Source of the DNA: Burkholderiales bacterium
GTDB taxonomy: Bacteria > Pseudomonadota > Gammaproteobacteria > Burkholderiales > JAEUOS01
NCBI GenBank assembly: GCA_947473125.1
Contig: CANJDH010000001.1
Coordinates: 49,425-113,424 of the forward strand
Length of the DNA stretch: 64,000 nucleotides
Reading direction: 5' to 3'
The stretch's first letter is position 1; every line of letters starts with the position of its first letter. Both the position numbers and the translations under genes were made by a program. Of the stretch, positions 8,762-17,762 are shown piece after piece. A model generated the notes under the pieces. That model was not told the DNA's origin. It saw only the letters and a list, made by a program, of their open reading frames with translations, and did not search any database.

Positions 8762-8873
8762 AAAAAAAACCCAAGCCTTGGAGGGCGTGGGTTTAAATCC
8801 ACCAAAGGAGGAGGGTGGAGGAGACAAACTTGCCTGCGGCGCCCGACACTGAAACGTCCTGAAGCACCGCCAC
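8762..8873 (-). ncRNA. Candidate small RNA with CUCCUCC loop motif
   Basis: About 112 bases on the minus strand with promoter, structure and terminator but no coding frame. Stem 1 is GCGGUGC/GCGCCGC (8870-8864 with 8842-8836). Two copies of CUCCUCC follow (8823-8817 and 8813-8807). The second sits in the loop of a perfect 5-bp CCACC/GGUGG hairpin (8818-8814 with 8803-8799). The 3' end is a long terminator stem (8793-8768) running into eight U (8769-8762). C-rich anti-Shine-Dalgarno loops of this kind are known from CcsR/cuckoo-type sRNAs. That relationship is inferred. Confidence 0.72.
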
Positions 8874-8879
8874 GAACTC

Positions 8880-8908
8880 ACTATAGCAGCGCCCATGCTG
8901 CAATGCAA
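8880..8908 (-). promoter_or_regulatory. Promoter of the small-RNA candidate
   Basis: On the minus strand TTGCAT (8908-8903) and TATAGT (8885-8880) are exactly 17 bases apart, with a T-rich stretch upstream. The -10 matches 5 of 6 consensus bases and the -35 matches 3 of 6. A start near 8873 puts the first stem at the 5' end of the RNA. Confidence 0.65.
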
Positions 8909-9148
8909 GAAAAAAATTTAACGCCCTTTCCATTCCGTCATGGAGATGGAGAAATAACAACATTACTTATATTAATCAATTGTTTATATATTTACATTGC
9001 GAAAATCACAGGGTCTAAAAAACTTATAATTAATTAGGTACTTACTTCTAAATTTGCCAAGTTGCGGCTGCGCAGCATGAAGATTCCTGGAGCCTTTTTG
9101 GCACCGGGCTAATAAAATGGCTAGCCAAACTTGCTCGGGAGCAACCAG
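8909..9148. other. AT-rich spacer upstream of the OsmC-type gene
   Basis: No coding frame is supported here. Bases 8955-9055 are clearly AT-richer than the rest of the window. A TATAAT at 9025-9030 points toward the downstream gene but has no -35 box at normal spacing. The stretch probably holds the OsmC gene's promoter and upstream sequence for the small-RNA promoter. Confidence 0.5.
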
Positions 9149-9568
9149 ATGGAAAGCGTCGTGAAGTGGGTCGGTCCTGAAGGCATGTCCTTTTGGGCTG
9201 AAACCGGTAGTGGTCACGCTGTCGTCATGGATGGTGCGCCGGAGGGGGGCGGCCGAAACCTTGGCCCGAGACCCATGGAAATGGTTTTGCTAGGGACTGG
9301 CGGGTGCACCGCTTACGACGTCGTCCTGATCCTGAAGAACAGTGGCCAGCAGATCACGGGTTGCGAAGTAAAAATTCAGGCAGACCGTGCGGAGAGGGAC
9401 CCCAAGGTCTTCACCCGCATCCACATGCACTTCATCGTCCGCGGGGTGCAGTTGCGTGCCCAGTTGGTGGAGCATGCCATTAAGCGCAGTCACGAGAAAT
9501 ATTGTTCGGCGACGGCCATGTTGCAATCAACGGCGACCATTACTCACGACTACGAAATCACAGAGTAA
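9149..9568 (+). CDS. OsmC/Ohr family protein (YhfA-like)
   Basis: 139-residue OsmC-fold protein. Members reduce organic hydroperoxides with two redox cysteines. Both are visible, in TGGCTAYDV (about residue 58) and KYCSATAML (about residue 120). The GPRPMEMVLLG helix start is typical. The start is ATG at 9149, with GGGAG 7-8 bases upstream; an in-frame TTG at 9131 is less likely. It stands alone on the plus strand between the ribosomal operon and the glycan locus. Whether it acts as a peroxidase has to be tested; several YhfA-like members have no known substrate. Confidence 0.92.
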   Translation: MESVVKWVGPEGMSFWAETGSGHAVVMDGAPEGGGRNLGPRPMEMVLLGTGGCTAYDVVLILKNSGQQITGCEVKIQADRAERDPKVFTRIHMHFIVRGVQLRAQLVEHAIKRSHEKYCSATAMLQSTATITHDYEITE

Positions 9569-9746
9569 TGTGGACGATTCGATGTCCATCGCCAGATTTA
9601 ATGCAGCGCGCCTTCTCGCCTACAGCGCGTTCGCATCTCACCATTGCCAAATCCACAAACACCCGCACGCCTCGGCAACCCTCCCCTTGAATCAATGCCC
9701 TACTGAACGGTCGGGCTAGACGCTAACCTGGTACCGGACTCATGCA

Positions 9747-9770
9747 CGTAGATGCGCCATCACATCTACG
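9747..9770. terminator. Hairpin at the left end of the glycan locus
   Basis: A perfect 8-bp stem CGTAGATG/CATCTACG (9747-9754 with 9763-9770) with an 8-base loop lies 44 bases past the last gene of the minus-strand glycan operon and also after the OsmC gene. No T-run follows. The rest of 9569-9813 shows no gene. Confidence 0.4.
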
Positions 9771-9813
9771 AAATGGCTCAATTGCGCAAAACTGCGCTCG
9801 AAGTCCCTGAGTT

Positions 9814-11112
9814 TCAGAGTCGCCAAAAGGCAAAGCCGGCAGCGCGCACCGCCGCCGGATCGAGTATCGACTTGACGTCGATCACACAGGCGCCGGGACG
9901 CAGCTTCGCAATAAACCCCTGCAGCGGCAGGGCCCGGAATTCGCGGTGGGCCACCGCCACCACCATGGCATCGGCCTGCGGCAAGGCATCGAATTTGCGC
10001 AGTTCCACTCCGTATTCATGCTGCGCCGCCGCCACTTCGGCGTGGGGGTCGTGCACTTGCACCTTGATGCCGTAGCTCTGCAGTTCGCGGATGATGTCGA
10101 TCACCCGCGAATTGCGCAGGTCGGGGCAGTCTTCCTTGAAGGTCAGGCCCAGTACGTTGACGGTTGCGCCAGCGATCGGACGGCCGGAGGAAATCATCAG
10201 CTTGACGGTCTTCTCGGCGATAAATTTGCCCACGCCGTCGTTGATGCGCCGCCCGGCCAAGATCACCTCCGGGTGATACCCGGTCATCTGCGCCTTGTGG
10301 GTCAGGTAATAAGGATCCACGCCGATGCAATGACCGCCGACCAGGCCGGGCTTGAAAGGCAGAAAATTCCACTTGGTGCCGGCGGCGGCCAGCACTTCGC
10401 TGGTGTCGATGCCAAGACGATCGAAAATCACCGCCAATTCATTCATGAAGGCAATGTTGATGTCGCGCTGGCTGTTCTCGATCACCTTGGCCGCTTCGGC
10501 GACGCGGATCGAGGATGCACGGTACACCCCGGCAATCACCACACTGGCGTAAAGGGCAGCGATCGCATCGAGGGTCTGCGGCGTATCGCCGGAAACGATT
10601 TTAAGGATCTTGGTGAAGGTATGGTCGCGGTCGCCCGGGTTGATGCGCTCCGGCGAGTAACCAACGTTGAAGTCGATCTTCCACTTCATCTTCGCATGCT
10701 TCTCAAGCACCGGGATGCACACCTCTTCGGTGGCGCCCGGATAAACGGTCGATTCGAATACCACAATGGCGCCGCGCCGCATGTACAGCCCCGCCGCTTC
10801 GCTGGCACCAATCAGCGGACCAAAGTCCGGGCTGTGCGCCTCGTCGACCGGGGTAGGCACGGCAATGATGATGGCATCGGCCGCGCCCAGGCGCGCCGGG
10901 TCGGTGGTGTATTCGATATTGGTGGCGGCGCGCATTTCCGCGTCGCTCAGCTCGCCAGTGGGATCATTGCCGGCCTGATAGGCAGCGATCTTCGCCGCCG
11001 ACATGTCGTAGCCGATCACCCGGTACTTGGCGGCAAATGCAACCGCCAGCGGCAGGCCCACATAGCCCAGGCCGATTACGCCCAGCGTCTTGATCTCGTT
11101 CATCTGTTGCAT
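9814..11112 (-). CDS. tviB: UDP-HexNAc 6-dehydrogenase, TviB/WbpO type
   Basis: 432-residue nucleotide-sugar dehydrogenase that oxidises C6 of UDP-GlcNAc or UDP-GalNAc to the uronic acid in two NAD+ steps. The N-terminal Rossmann motif is GVIGLGYVGLP (about 11-21). The catalytic cysteine is Cys262 in GGHCIGVDPYY. The KWNFLPFKPGLVGG context is closer to TviB/WbpO than to UDP-glucose dehydrogenase Ugd. It is the last gene of the minus-strand glycan operon, 30 bases after an epimerase gene with which it probably forms a pathway to UDP-GalNAcA or a related sugar. The start is the ATG at 11112 or at 11103. Confidence 0.92.
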   Translation of the reverse strand: MQQMNEIKTLGVIGLGYVGLPLAVAFAAKYRVIGYDMSAAKIAAYQAGNDPTGELSDAEMRAATNIEYTTDPARLGAADAIIIAVPTPVDEAHSPDFGPLIGASEAAGLYMRRGAIVVFESTVYPGATEEVCIPVLEKHAKMKWKIDFNVGYSPERINPGDRDHTFTKILKIVSGDTPQTLDAIAALYASVVIAGVYRASSIRVAEAAKVIENSQRDINIAFMNELAVIFDRLGIDTSEVLAAAGTKWNFLPFKPGLVGGHCIGVDPYYLTHKAQMTGYHPEVILAGRRINDGVGKFIAEKTVKLMISSGRPIAGATVNVLGLTFKEDCPDLRNSRVIDIIRELQSYGIKVQVHDPHAEVAAAQHEYGVELRKFDALPQADAMVVAVAHREFRALPLQGFIAKLRPGACVIDVKSILDPAAVRAAGFAFWRL

Positions 11113-11142
11113 TATTCCCGCAAGTTTGCCGCGTTACCCGCT

Positions 11143-12150
11143 TTAGAGGCCATGATAGGCGCGATGCCACTCGACATAGCGGCCCACGCCCACTGCGAGC
11201 GGCGTGGCAGGCCGGAAGCCGACGGCGGCTTCGAGATCGTCGGTATTGGCGCTGGTTTCGGCGACGTCGCCCGGCTGCATCGGCATGAAATTGAACAGCG
11301 CCTTCTTGCCTACCGCGGCCTCGATCAGGCCGATCATGTCCATCAGCGGCACCGGGCTGTTGTTGCCGATATTGAACACCCTAAACGGGGCGGCGCTGCG
11401 GGCCGGATCGGTATAGCTGTCCCGCCCCACCTGCGTGGCCTGCGGGATGAGGTCGAGGACGCGCACCACACCCTCGACAATGTCGTCCACATAGGTAAAG
11501 TCGCGGCGCATCTTGCCGTGGTTGAATACATTGATCGGACGCCCGGCAACGACGGCGTCGGTGAACAAGGCCATCGACATGTCAGGCCGTCCCCATGGAC
11601 CGTATACCGTAAAAAAGCGCAATCCAGTGGTGGGCAGATTGAACAGGTGACTATAGCTATGCGCCATCAATTCGTTGGCTCGTTTGGTCGCCGCATATAA
11701 ACTCACCGGGTGGTCGATAGCGTCACGTGTCGAAAATGGCTGTTTGGCGTTGGCGCCATATACGCTGGAACTACTGGCATACACGAAGTGCGCGGTCTTC
11801 TGCGTGCGGCAGCACTCCAAGATATTGATGAACGCGGCCAGATTGGCGCTCACATAGGCATGTGGATTGACCAACGAATAGCGCACGCCGGCTTGCGCGG
11901 CCAGATGCAGCACACGGTCAAAATTATGACGAGCAAACACTGGCTGCAACGCACCGAGGTCGGCAAGGTCGAAGCGGTGGAACTCAAACTCAGGGAAGCT
12001 GCCGAGCTGCTCCAGCCGGCGCTCCTTCAGCGCGACGTCGTAGTAGTCGTTCACATTGTCGATTCCAACGACCTCATGCCCATCCTTCAGGAGGCGCGCC
12101 GCAGAATGCATGCCGATGAACCCCGCGCATCCTGTAACCAGAATTTTCAT
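11143..12150 (-). CDS. NAD-dependent epimerase, UDP-glucuronate 4-epimerase type
   Basis: 335-residue short-chain dehydrogenase of the extended SDR group. The nucleotide-binding motif is GCAGFIG (about residues 7-13). The catalytic triad is in SSSSVYG and the YAATKRANE motif (Y and K about 155-159). GIDNVNDYYDVALKERRL and the FFTVYGPWGRPDM stretch are typical of UDP-glucuronate 4-epimerases. With the adjacent TviB-type dehydrogenase it could epimerise a UDP-HexNAc-uronic acid, as TviC does. The start is ATG at 12150, overlapping the upstream stop by 4 bases (ATGA). Confidence 0.88.
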   Translation of the reverse strand: MKILVTGCAGFIGMHSAARLLKDGHEVVGIDNVNDYYDVALKERRLEQLGSFPEFEFHRFDLADLGALQPVFARHNFDRVLHLAAQAGVRYSLVNPHAYVSANLAAFINILECCRTQKTAHFVYASSSSVYGANAKQPFSTRDAIDHPVSLYAATKRANELMAHSYSHLFNLPTTGLRFFTVYGPWGRPDMSMALFTDAVVAGRPINVFNHGKMRRDFTYVDDIVEGVVRVLDLIPQATQVGRDSYTDPARSAAPFRVFNIGNNSPVPLMDMIGLIEAAVGKKALFNFMPMQPGDVAETSANTDDLEAAVGFRPATPLAVGVGRYVEWHRAYHGL

Positions 12151-13028
12151 TTCATTGTGCTTTCGATGGTCGCCGCAACCCACAGCGCATGCCATTCGGC
12201 ACTTTCGTCAGCCGATATCCCGTTGGCAGACTCGTTCCGCAGGCGCCGGTCCCAACCTGTGGGCACAGTCAACAGATCGACCATCGCCTTGGCCCCTTGC
12301 CACACCAATCCGGCCAGTCCGGCAGGGACTGCGTTCTGTCGCAAGGCTTCTCGCAAGATAGAGCGCGCAAAATTCTTCCGGCCCGTGAGAAGCTTTTGGA
12401 GGGTGCGGCGTTCCTGACGATATCCGAGCAATATTTCGGGTACGCAGGCAAACCGGCTTGTAGTGTAGGAGCGCAACAATAAATCCTGATCTTGAGTTTT
12501 TCGATAGTCCGGTGAGTAGCCAAATCGGGCAAACCATTCACGCTTGCCCAACCATGTCGGGTGTGGCAGCGGAAATCCTGCCCAAGGGCGGGCACAAATT
12601 TCCGCATGAGAAAGGCGTAGTGCAAATTTTCCCTGTACTTGACCGGCATCATCAAATATCAGCGCCGCGCAGCCCGTCAGATCACAATCCGTATGCTCGG
12701 ACATGAATTTTACTTGAGCCGCCAGGCGCGTCGGGTAGGCGATGTCATCGGCATCCATTCGCGCAATATATTGCCCGCGGGCTAAGCTAACCGCCTGATT
12801 CAGGCGTGCTGCGAGACCTTCGTTAGAAATACCTGCGAGCACCCGCAAGCGCTGGTCTGCCAGCGCCGCCGCGTGCGCCATTGCCAACGTGGCATCCGTC
12901 GAGCCATCATCGATCAGGATCAATTCCCAATGTGTATGGGATTGCCAAACAATTGAACGCAGCGTTGCGTGCAAGGTGCGCTCCGCGTTGAACACCGGCA
13001 TAACGATCGAGACCAATGGTTCACTCAT
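12147..13028 (-). CDS. Glycosyltransferase family 2
   Basis: 293-residue inverting GT-A glycosyltransferase acting at the cytoplasmic face of the inner membrane. It begins with SIVMPVFNAERTLHATLRSI. The nucleotide-sugar site ILIDDGSTDAT lies near residue 40 and the metal-binding ARMDADD near 88. The C-terminal part is amphipathic. The start is ATG at 13028, 4 bases after the upstream stop; a longer frame to 13124 only overlaps the neighbour. It overlaps the downstream epimerase by 4 bases. Donor and acceptor cannot be predicted. Confidence 0.92.
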   Translation of the reverse strand: MSEPLVSIVMPVFNAERTLHATLRSIVWQSHTHWELILIDDGSTDATLAMAHAAALADQRLRVLAGISNEGLAARLNQAVSLARGQYIARMDADDIAYPTRLAAQVKFMSEHTDCDLTGCAALIFDDAGQVQGKFALRLSHAEICARPWAGFPLPHPTWLGKREWFARFGYSPDYRKTQDQDLLLRSYTTSRFACVPEILLGYRQERRTLQKLLTGRKNFARSILREALRQNAVPAGLAGLVWQGAKAMVDLLTVPTGWDRRLRNESANGISADESAEWHALWVAATIESTMK

Positions 13029-13032
13029 GGCC

Positions 13033-14226
13033 TCAACTCTCACCGTAAAACAAGCGGCCTGGCCACCCTGCCGCAGTATAAGTGTGGCGGCCAGCGACCC
13101 GCCAGCAGACTTCAAAGAGGGCACGACGCGCGGCCCGTCTACCGCGCTGCGGGCCCCACAGCAACACGCATGGCGCCAATAGCAAGGCTCGGAGCCATTT
13201 CAAAAGCACTCCGGGTTTATGGCTGCGTTGCACATGCTCGAATTCGGTCCAGGCTATCCGTCTCGGATTGGGCAAGATCGGTCCGGCTTGCTCCAACCGT
13301 TCAAATAACCGGTGCAGCCGCATCTCGTAGGTATGTTCACGCGCCACGCGTGCGTGGCCATCCAGCGCAATCTGGTCGCGCAAATTTGGCGCGGCCAGCA
13401 ACGCATGCGCTTTGCTCGCCAGCTCATCGTCGGTGGCAAATTGCACCACTTCGGCATCTTGTACAAAATACCGATCCAAATGGGGTGCCTTCTCGGTTAG
13501 CAGCATGCCGCCAGCAGCGGGGACCTCGAAAATGCGTGCCTTGATCTGCTTGCCAAATCCTTGCCCGGCTTCACTGAAATTCAAACTTACTACCGAGTCT
13601 CGCAAGATCTCCGGAATACGCTCCGCAGCCACTGGCCCGTTGGGCCAACCATGGCCAAAGCACTCGACGGCAATGCCTGCTTCGCGCAGCGCCGCAATGC
13701 GTGCAGGCCGGCTGCCATAGGCCGACCCAACAAAGGTCACCGCATAGCGGCATTCGGTAGCCGGCTTGGGTGCGGCCAGCCAAGCGGAGCTTGCCGCCCA
13801 CTGCGTCGCATGAACATTGACAATACCGTCAGCGGCATACCAGGGAAGAGCATCCGGACAAGTGGTTGCCCAAAGATCAAAATCCGGCGCAACTAAGCGC
13901 GAGAATTCGCGATACTTCCAGGAATCGTCGGTCGCCCAGTTGACCACCTTGCAGCCCGCCTTCCGCATGAGTGCGATGGTCTCGAGCCACACTTCGGCCA
14001 TCATCAGCACAGTGAATACCACATCGGGCTGCCACGCTTCGACGCGCTCAAGCAGCGCTCTATTAAGGGCCAAAAAGTCTATGTGCTCCGTACGGCAGAA
14101 TGAATCAAAAAACAACACTTCATGGCCCAAGGTACGCAAGGCCGGAAGGAAATGCGTGTACTCGACCCCTTCGCCACGTGCCGGGTCACCATAGTTGTGC
14201 TGACCGAACACGCAGAGTATTTTCAT
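13033..14226 (-). CDS. CgeB-family glycosyltransferase (DUF3880-like)
   Basis: 397-residue GT-B-type protein. The N-terminus MKILCVFGQHNYGD begins a Rossmann domain. The C-terminal half has the CgeB/Glyco_trans_1_2 signature (FGKQIKARIFEVPAAGGMLL, around residues 233-252, then HLDRYF). CgeB family proteins act in spore or surface glycosylation and appear in O-antigen loci. A further 80 or so residues after the catalytic domain are basic and aromatic and may touch the membrane. It starts 21 bases after the upstream gene's stop. Confidence 0.87.
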   Translation of the reverse strand: MKILCVFGQHNYGDPARGEGVEYTHFLPALRTLGHEVLFFDSFCRTEHIDFLALNRALLERVEAWQPDVVFTVLMMAEVWLETIALMRKAGCKVVNWATDDSWKYREFSRLVAPDFDLWATTCPDALPWYAADGIVNVHATQWAASSAWLAAPKPATECRYAVTFVGSAYGSRPARIAALREAGIAVECFGHGWPNGPVAAERIPEILRDSVVSLNFSEAGQGFGKQIKARIFEVPAAGGMLLTEKAPHLDRYFVQDAEVVQFATDDELASKAHALLAAPNLRDQIALDGHARVAREHTYEMRLHRLFERLEQAGPILPNPRRIAWTEFEHVQRSHKPGVLLKWLRALLLAPCVLLWGPQRGRRAARRALFEVCWRVAGRHTYTAAGWPGRLFYGES

Positions 14227-14247
14227 GCCCGCAGATTTGCCTTGAAG

Positions 14248-14991
14248 TCAGGGCTTGCGAAATACGTACATGCCGCAGCCATAGTTAAGCTGACTGGCAC
14301 TCTCGACGTGTGCGGTTGCATGGAAGACGCCTGAATCATCGACCAACGCAAAAGCCGCTTTCTCCAACGCGCCGAAAATATGCAGCAAACCATCAGGGGT
14401 AAAAACACGATGCGCGTTAAAACAGACCTGCTCGCGCCCGACCGGTGTCGAGAGATACAACGTACCACCGGGCGCAAGCACGCGCATCAGTTCAACGGCG
14501 GCACGCTCGCTACCCGCGGGATCGATGGGGTCCCCATAGCGACCCAGGCCAATGTGCTCAAGTACGTGCAAACATGAAAGAGATCTGATCGACCCGTCCT
14601 TGAACGGCAACTGGAGGACGCTTCCGCCCACGCAGAGCAGATTGGGCAGAAAGGCGCGCAGTGGACGGTAATCAACAAATACAGTTGGCACCTGCGCACT
14701 CAGTACGCTGAGCATTACCGTGCTCGACCCGATGTCGACATGGAGCGCCGGCTTGGTCTGCTGCAGGTGGCGCGCCAGCCAAGCCCCTTGATAAAAATAG
14801 TGGGGGTCAAACGGTGTCGCAGGCGACCAGTCGGTCAGGCAGGGATATGTATCAGCCAGCGTGGGTCGCGTTGCAGGTGCCGCCAAACGCCGAAAGTTCC
14901 ACCAGTCACGCCAGTAGCGCGGCAGGAAGAAAAGGCCAATCAACGGTTTGGGCGCGACAAAAGCGAGCACCCAGCGCTTGAGAAGCTTCAC
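14248..14991 (-). CDS. DUF268 family protein, methyltransferase-like
   Basis: 247 residues. The pattern HVDIGSSTVMLSVLSA, then SCLHVLEHIGLGRYGDPIDP and LAPGGTLYLSTPVGRE, and the ending NYGCGMYVFRKP identify DUF268. This family has the fold of class I SAM methyltransferases but an altered motif I (DIGSST instead of a GxGxG loop). The start is most likely the GTG at 14991, with AAGGGGG just upstream and a 4-base GTGA overlap with the FkbM gene; an in-frame GTG also exists at 15015. Catalytic activity is not shown by the sequence. Confidence 0.85.
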   Translation of the reverse strand: MKLLKRWVLAFVAPKPLIGLFFLPRYWRDWWNFRRLAAPATRPTLADTYPCLTDWSPATPFDPHYFYQGAWLARHLQQTKPALHVDIGSSTVMLSVLSAQVPTVFVDYRPLRAFLPNLLCVGGSVLQLPFKDGSIRSLSCLHVLEHIGLGRYGDPIDPAGSERAAVELMRVLAPGGTLYLSTPVGREQVCFNAHRVFTPDGLLHIFGALEKAAFALVDDSGVFHATAHVESASQLNYGCGMYVFRKP

Positions 14992-15710
14992 CGCGCCCCC
15001 TTGCGATTGCGCCACGCCGGGCGGCGGACAAATATCGAATTCACATAGGTGTCGGCATAAACAAAGTAATCATTCGCCAGCATCAAATCGATGATTTCGG
15101 TAAGTTTTCGCTCGGACCGGTCTTCCGTGTATGACAGTGTTTCAACGCAGCAAACATCCGGCGCGTAACGGCTGAAGTCGAGGCTTTGCAAAATTGGCAG
15201 GTCCAAACCTTCGACGTCAAGCGACAACAGATCTGGTGCTCCGCCGAATTGCTCCGCCATCAACTCATTGATGTTGCGCAAGCGAACCTTCTCGACGCGT
15301 TCTATTTTTTGATTGCCGTAGGAAACAAGACGCTCCGCCTCTGCCTTTGAAAAGGTGTTGAGCGTTGGCGTGGTCATGACGTAAAACTCCGCCACACCAT
15401 TCTCAGGCGCAATGCCGATATTGAGCAAACGATCGCCCGGTCTTTCTTTCGCAAAGGGCTTGACTAGCGCTGCGTCGGGCTCGACGCAGACACCCTGGCT
15501 TCCGTTTAGATAAAAATAATAGGTGTTGCTCAGATAGGTTGGATGATGTGCGCCGATATCCAAATAGGAAATATTGCGCATTCCCATGGAACGAAACACA
15601 TATTGAATCAGCAAGTCCTCACCGCATTGAGCGTATGACATGCGGTCAAGCGACTTGATCCGATACCGCCAGTGCGTGAACCAGTTCCGCAAGGTACGAA
15701 CGCTAACCAC
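14988..15710 (-). CDS. FkbM family methyltransferase
   Basis: About 240 residues. The FkbM-type SAM site is YLDIGAHHPTYLSNT (about residues 50-64), with later LLSLDVEGLDLPIL (about 165) and the ending SIFVRRPAW. FkbM enzymes O-methylate hydroxyl groups of polyketides or sugars, here probably a glycan residue. The start is uncertain: GTG at 15710 has GGAAGG six bases upstream, and ATG at 15725 has none. It overlaps the upstream GT2 by about 8 bases and the downstream DUF268 gene by 4, indicating translational coupling. Confidence 0.9.
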   Translation of the reverse strand: MVSVRTLRNWFTHWRYRIKSLDRMSYAQCGEDLLIQYVFRSMGMRNISYLDIGAHHPTYLSNTYYFYLNGSQGVCVEPDAALVKPFAKERPGDRLLNIGIAPENGVAEFYVMTTPTLNTFSKAEAERLVSYGNQKIERVEKVRLRNINELMAEQFGGAPDLLSLDVEGLDLPILQSLDFSRYAPDVCCVETLSYTEDRSERKLTEIIDLMLANDYFVYADTYVNSIFVRRPAWRNRKGAR

Positions 15711-16524
15711 GCCGCGCCTTCCCATGCCGACTTTGTCGCAGGGCATCAAAATTTCGATACAAACCCATTCGCTCAAGGCCACGCCGTGCCGCGCCGCGAG
15801 CCGCATAGAGGGCACGGATCTTTACCTCTTGAAGTGCGGTGAGATAGCCATGCCGTTTGAGGGCCAGGATGGATTCATCAATTACGCGTGAACGCGCACG
15901 TGTACTAATGCCGCCAGCGCGGACCTTTGACACAAGCACCGGCGCATGCACCGCCCCAACCTGAGGAATCCCGCGCACGAATAACTCGAAATCCATCGCG
16001 ACTCGGAAGGACGTGTCGAACACGCCAAATCGCTGGAAATAGCGTCGATGCATCAACATTCCCGGATGCGGCAGTGTTTCACGATTCAAAAATCGGGCCC
16101 GATCATAATGAATCACGGCGCGATACAAAAAGGCATCGGACTCAGGGTCGTGTAGGTCGCAATCGCCATAAATCACGTCAGGCCATGCGCTTTTGCGCGC
16201 CTGCTCGATCAATTCGCGAATGACCGTTGGCCCCGCTAGAGCGTCGTCCGAGTTGAGGAACATGATGTAGTCTCCCGTGGCGCGTGCCAACCCCTTGTTA
16301 AACGCATCGGCGATACCATCGTCCTTCTCGCTATGCCACCCTGCAAGCTGGGCGGCATGGGCTTGAATAATTTGCAAGGTCCCGTCAGTTGAACCGCCAT
16401 CGATTACCCAGTGCTCAATTGGGCGATAGTCTTGCGTGGCAACGCTAGCCAGCGTCTGCTCCACAAACCGACACCCATTAAACACAACAGTGATGATGCT
16501 GACGGTAGGCTGAAGCGAGCTCAC
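15703..16524 (-). CDS. Glycosyltransferase family 2 (WcaA-like)
   Basis: 273-residue GT-A enzyme. SIITVVFNGCRFVEQTLASV opens the domain. WVIDGGSTDGTLQII (about residue 45) and IMFLNSDDAL (about 92) are the nucleotide- and metal-binding parts. EKDDGIADAFNKGLARA is characteristic of the subfamily with colanic-acid transferases. The preferred start is GTG at 16524, overlapping the upstream stop by 4 bases. Donor sugar unknown. Confidence 0.92.
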   Translation of the reverse strand: MSSLQPTVSIITVVFNGCRFVEQTLASVATQDYRPIEHWVIDGGSTDGTLQIIQAHAAQLAGWHSEKDDGIADAFNKGLARATGDYIMFLNSDDALAGPTVIRELIEQARKSAWPDVIYGDCDLHDPESDAFLYRAVIHYDRARFLNRETLPHPGMLMHRRYFQRFGVFDTSFRVAMDFELFVRGIPQVGAVHAPVLVSKVRAGGISTRARSRVIDESILALKRHGYLTALQEVKIRALYAARGAARRGLERMGLYRNFDALRQSRHGKARRG

Positions 16525-17729
16525 TGCACACCCCAAGTGCGCCGCACAGGCTCGATTTCATTTAGTATGCCAAATACACCTCGTACGAAATCGGTACTGG
16601 TCCATTTTTGCGCACGTATCTTGCCAGCGGCGATGAGGCGCGCCCGCAAGTCGCAATCGTCGAGAACCTGTCGGCAGGCCAATGCGATGTTCTGGGCAGA
16701 GCACGGATCCAGGTAAATTGCGCAGTCGCCCAATTGCTCTCGCGCACCCGGAATATCAGCCGCCAGGACCGGGCAACCCAAGGCGAACGCCTCTAGCGGC
16801 GGTAAATTTTCCGGCCCGCCAAACGATACATAGGCAAGTGCACTTGCCTGTCGGTAAAGGCCGACAAGGTCCAGATTCGGGACGAATCCCAAGTAATGGA
16901 CAAACGGGGTCACTCCCAGCTCCCGAGTAACGCTTTCACAATGCGCACGATTACCTTTGTCAGAGCCTGAAAATACAAGATCAATCTCTCTGCCCTGCTT
17001 GCGCAAAAGCGCGAGCGCATGCAACAAGTTCACATGGTTTTTGTGCGCCCAGAATTGGGCTGGATAAAACAGGAAGGGCTGGTTAAGACCATACTTGCCG
17101 CGCACGTCCACTGCGGGCATTGACGCACCCGACTCCCCAGCGAGCAACGCGCTCGCTGGGGTCGGGTGCGGCAAGATCTTGATTTGTTTGGGTTGTATTT
17201 GATAGAAGCGAATCAGTTCATCACTGCCAACCTGCGTCCCTGTAATGACAGCTGTTGCGCGGCGCAAAAACCACGCGTTGGTAGCTTCACGCGCATCCCA
17301 CTCGCCGTTGTATGACACTTCGGGGAACCAAGGAAGCGTGCGATGCTGAAGATCCCACACAACGGCAATGTAGGGCATGTCCAGAAAATGGCAATCACTG
17401 CCGAGGAACCACATGCACTCGACGCCTTCCGCTTGGGCGCAGCGTTGCAACAACCCCTTGCGCCGCCAATGGGTACGCACAAAAGAAGAATCCCTTTGCA
17501 TCATGAACTGCGCCCGATCAGCCAATGAGCGTGAGGGCAATGCTGAAAAGCGCACTGCATTTGACGTTGCAGCCAAAACTGCCGCTTCAATCGCCTTTCT
17601 GCCAAAGACAACGAACTGGTGATCGCTTTCCGAAACCAGCTTTGCAAATGCTCCGAATAGCTCCGCCTGAAAGGTAAAACCTCCGCCAGAATCGGGCGCG
17701 TGATCACCGAGATAAATGCCAACTCTCAT
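16521..17729 (-). CDS. Glycosyltransferase family 4
   Basis: 402-residue retaining GT-B enzyme. The N-terminus is MRVGIYLGDHAPDSGGGF, with an acceptor-side Gly-rich loop. The donor-binding domain includes FLFYPAQFWAHKNH (about residues 218-231), YLGFVPNLDLVGLY (about 275) and the GT4 motif SFGGPENLPPLEAFALGCPVL (about 296-315), where the E-x7-E-like glutamates sit in ENLPPLEA. The ATG start at 17729 is 33 bases after the DegT gene. Donor sugar unknown. Confidence 0.9.
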   Translation of the reverse strand: MRVGIYLGDHAPDSGGGFTFQAELFGAFAKLVSESDHQFVVFGRKAIEAAVLAATSNAVRFSALPSRSLADRAQFMMQRDSSFVRTHWRRKGLLQRCAQAEGVECMWFLGSDCHFLDMPYIAVVWDLQHRTLPWFPEVSYNGEWDAREATNAWFLRRATAVITGTQVGSDELIRFYQIQPKQIKILPHPTPASALLAGESGASMPAVDVRGKYGLNQPFLFYPAQFWAHKNHVNLLHALALLRKQGREIDLVFSGSDKGNRAHCESVTRELGVTPFVHYLGFVPNLDLVGLYRQASALAYVSFGGPENLPPLEAFALGCPVLAADIPGAREQLGDCAIYLDPCSAQNIALACRQVLDDCDLRARLIAAGKIRAQKWTSTDFVRGVFGILNEIEPVRRTWGVQ

Positions 17730-17762
17730 AAATCAAATTCTATGTGGGCACGCAAACCGGCG

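Noticed and set aside
9946..11700. 584-codon plus-strand open frame
   Set aside because: It is antisense to the clear tviB and epimerase genes; the long frame comes from high GC and shows no domain.
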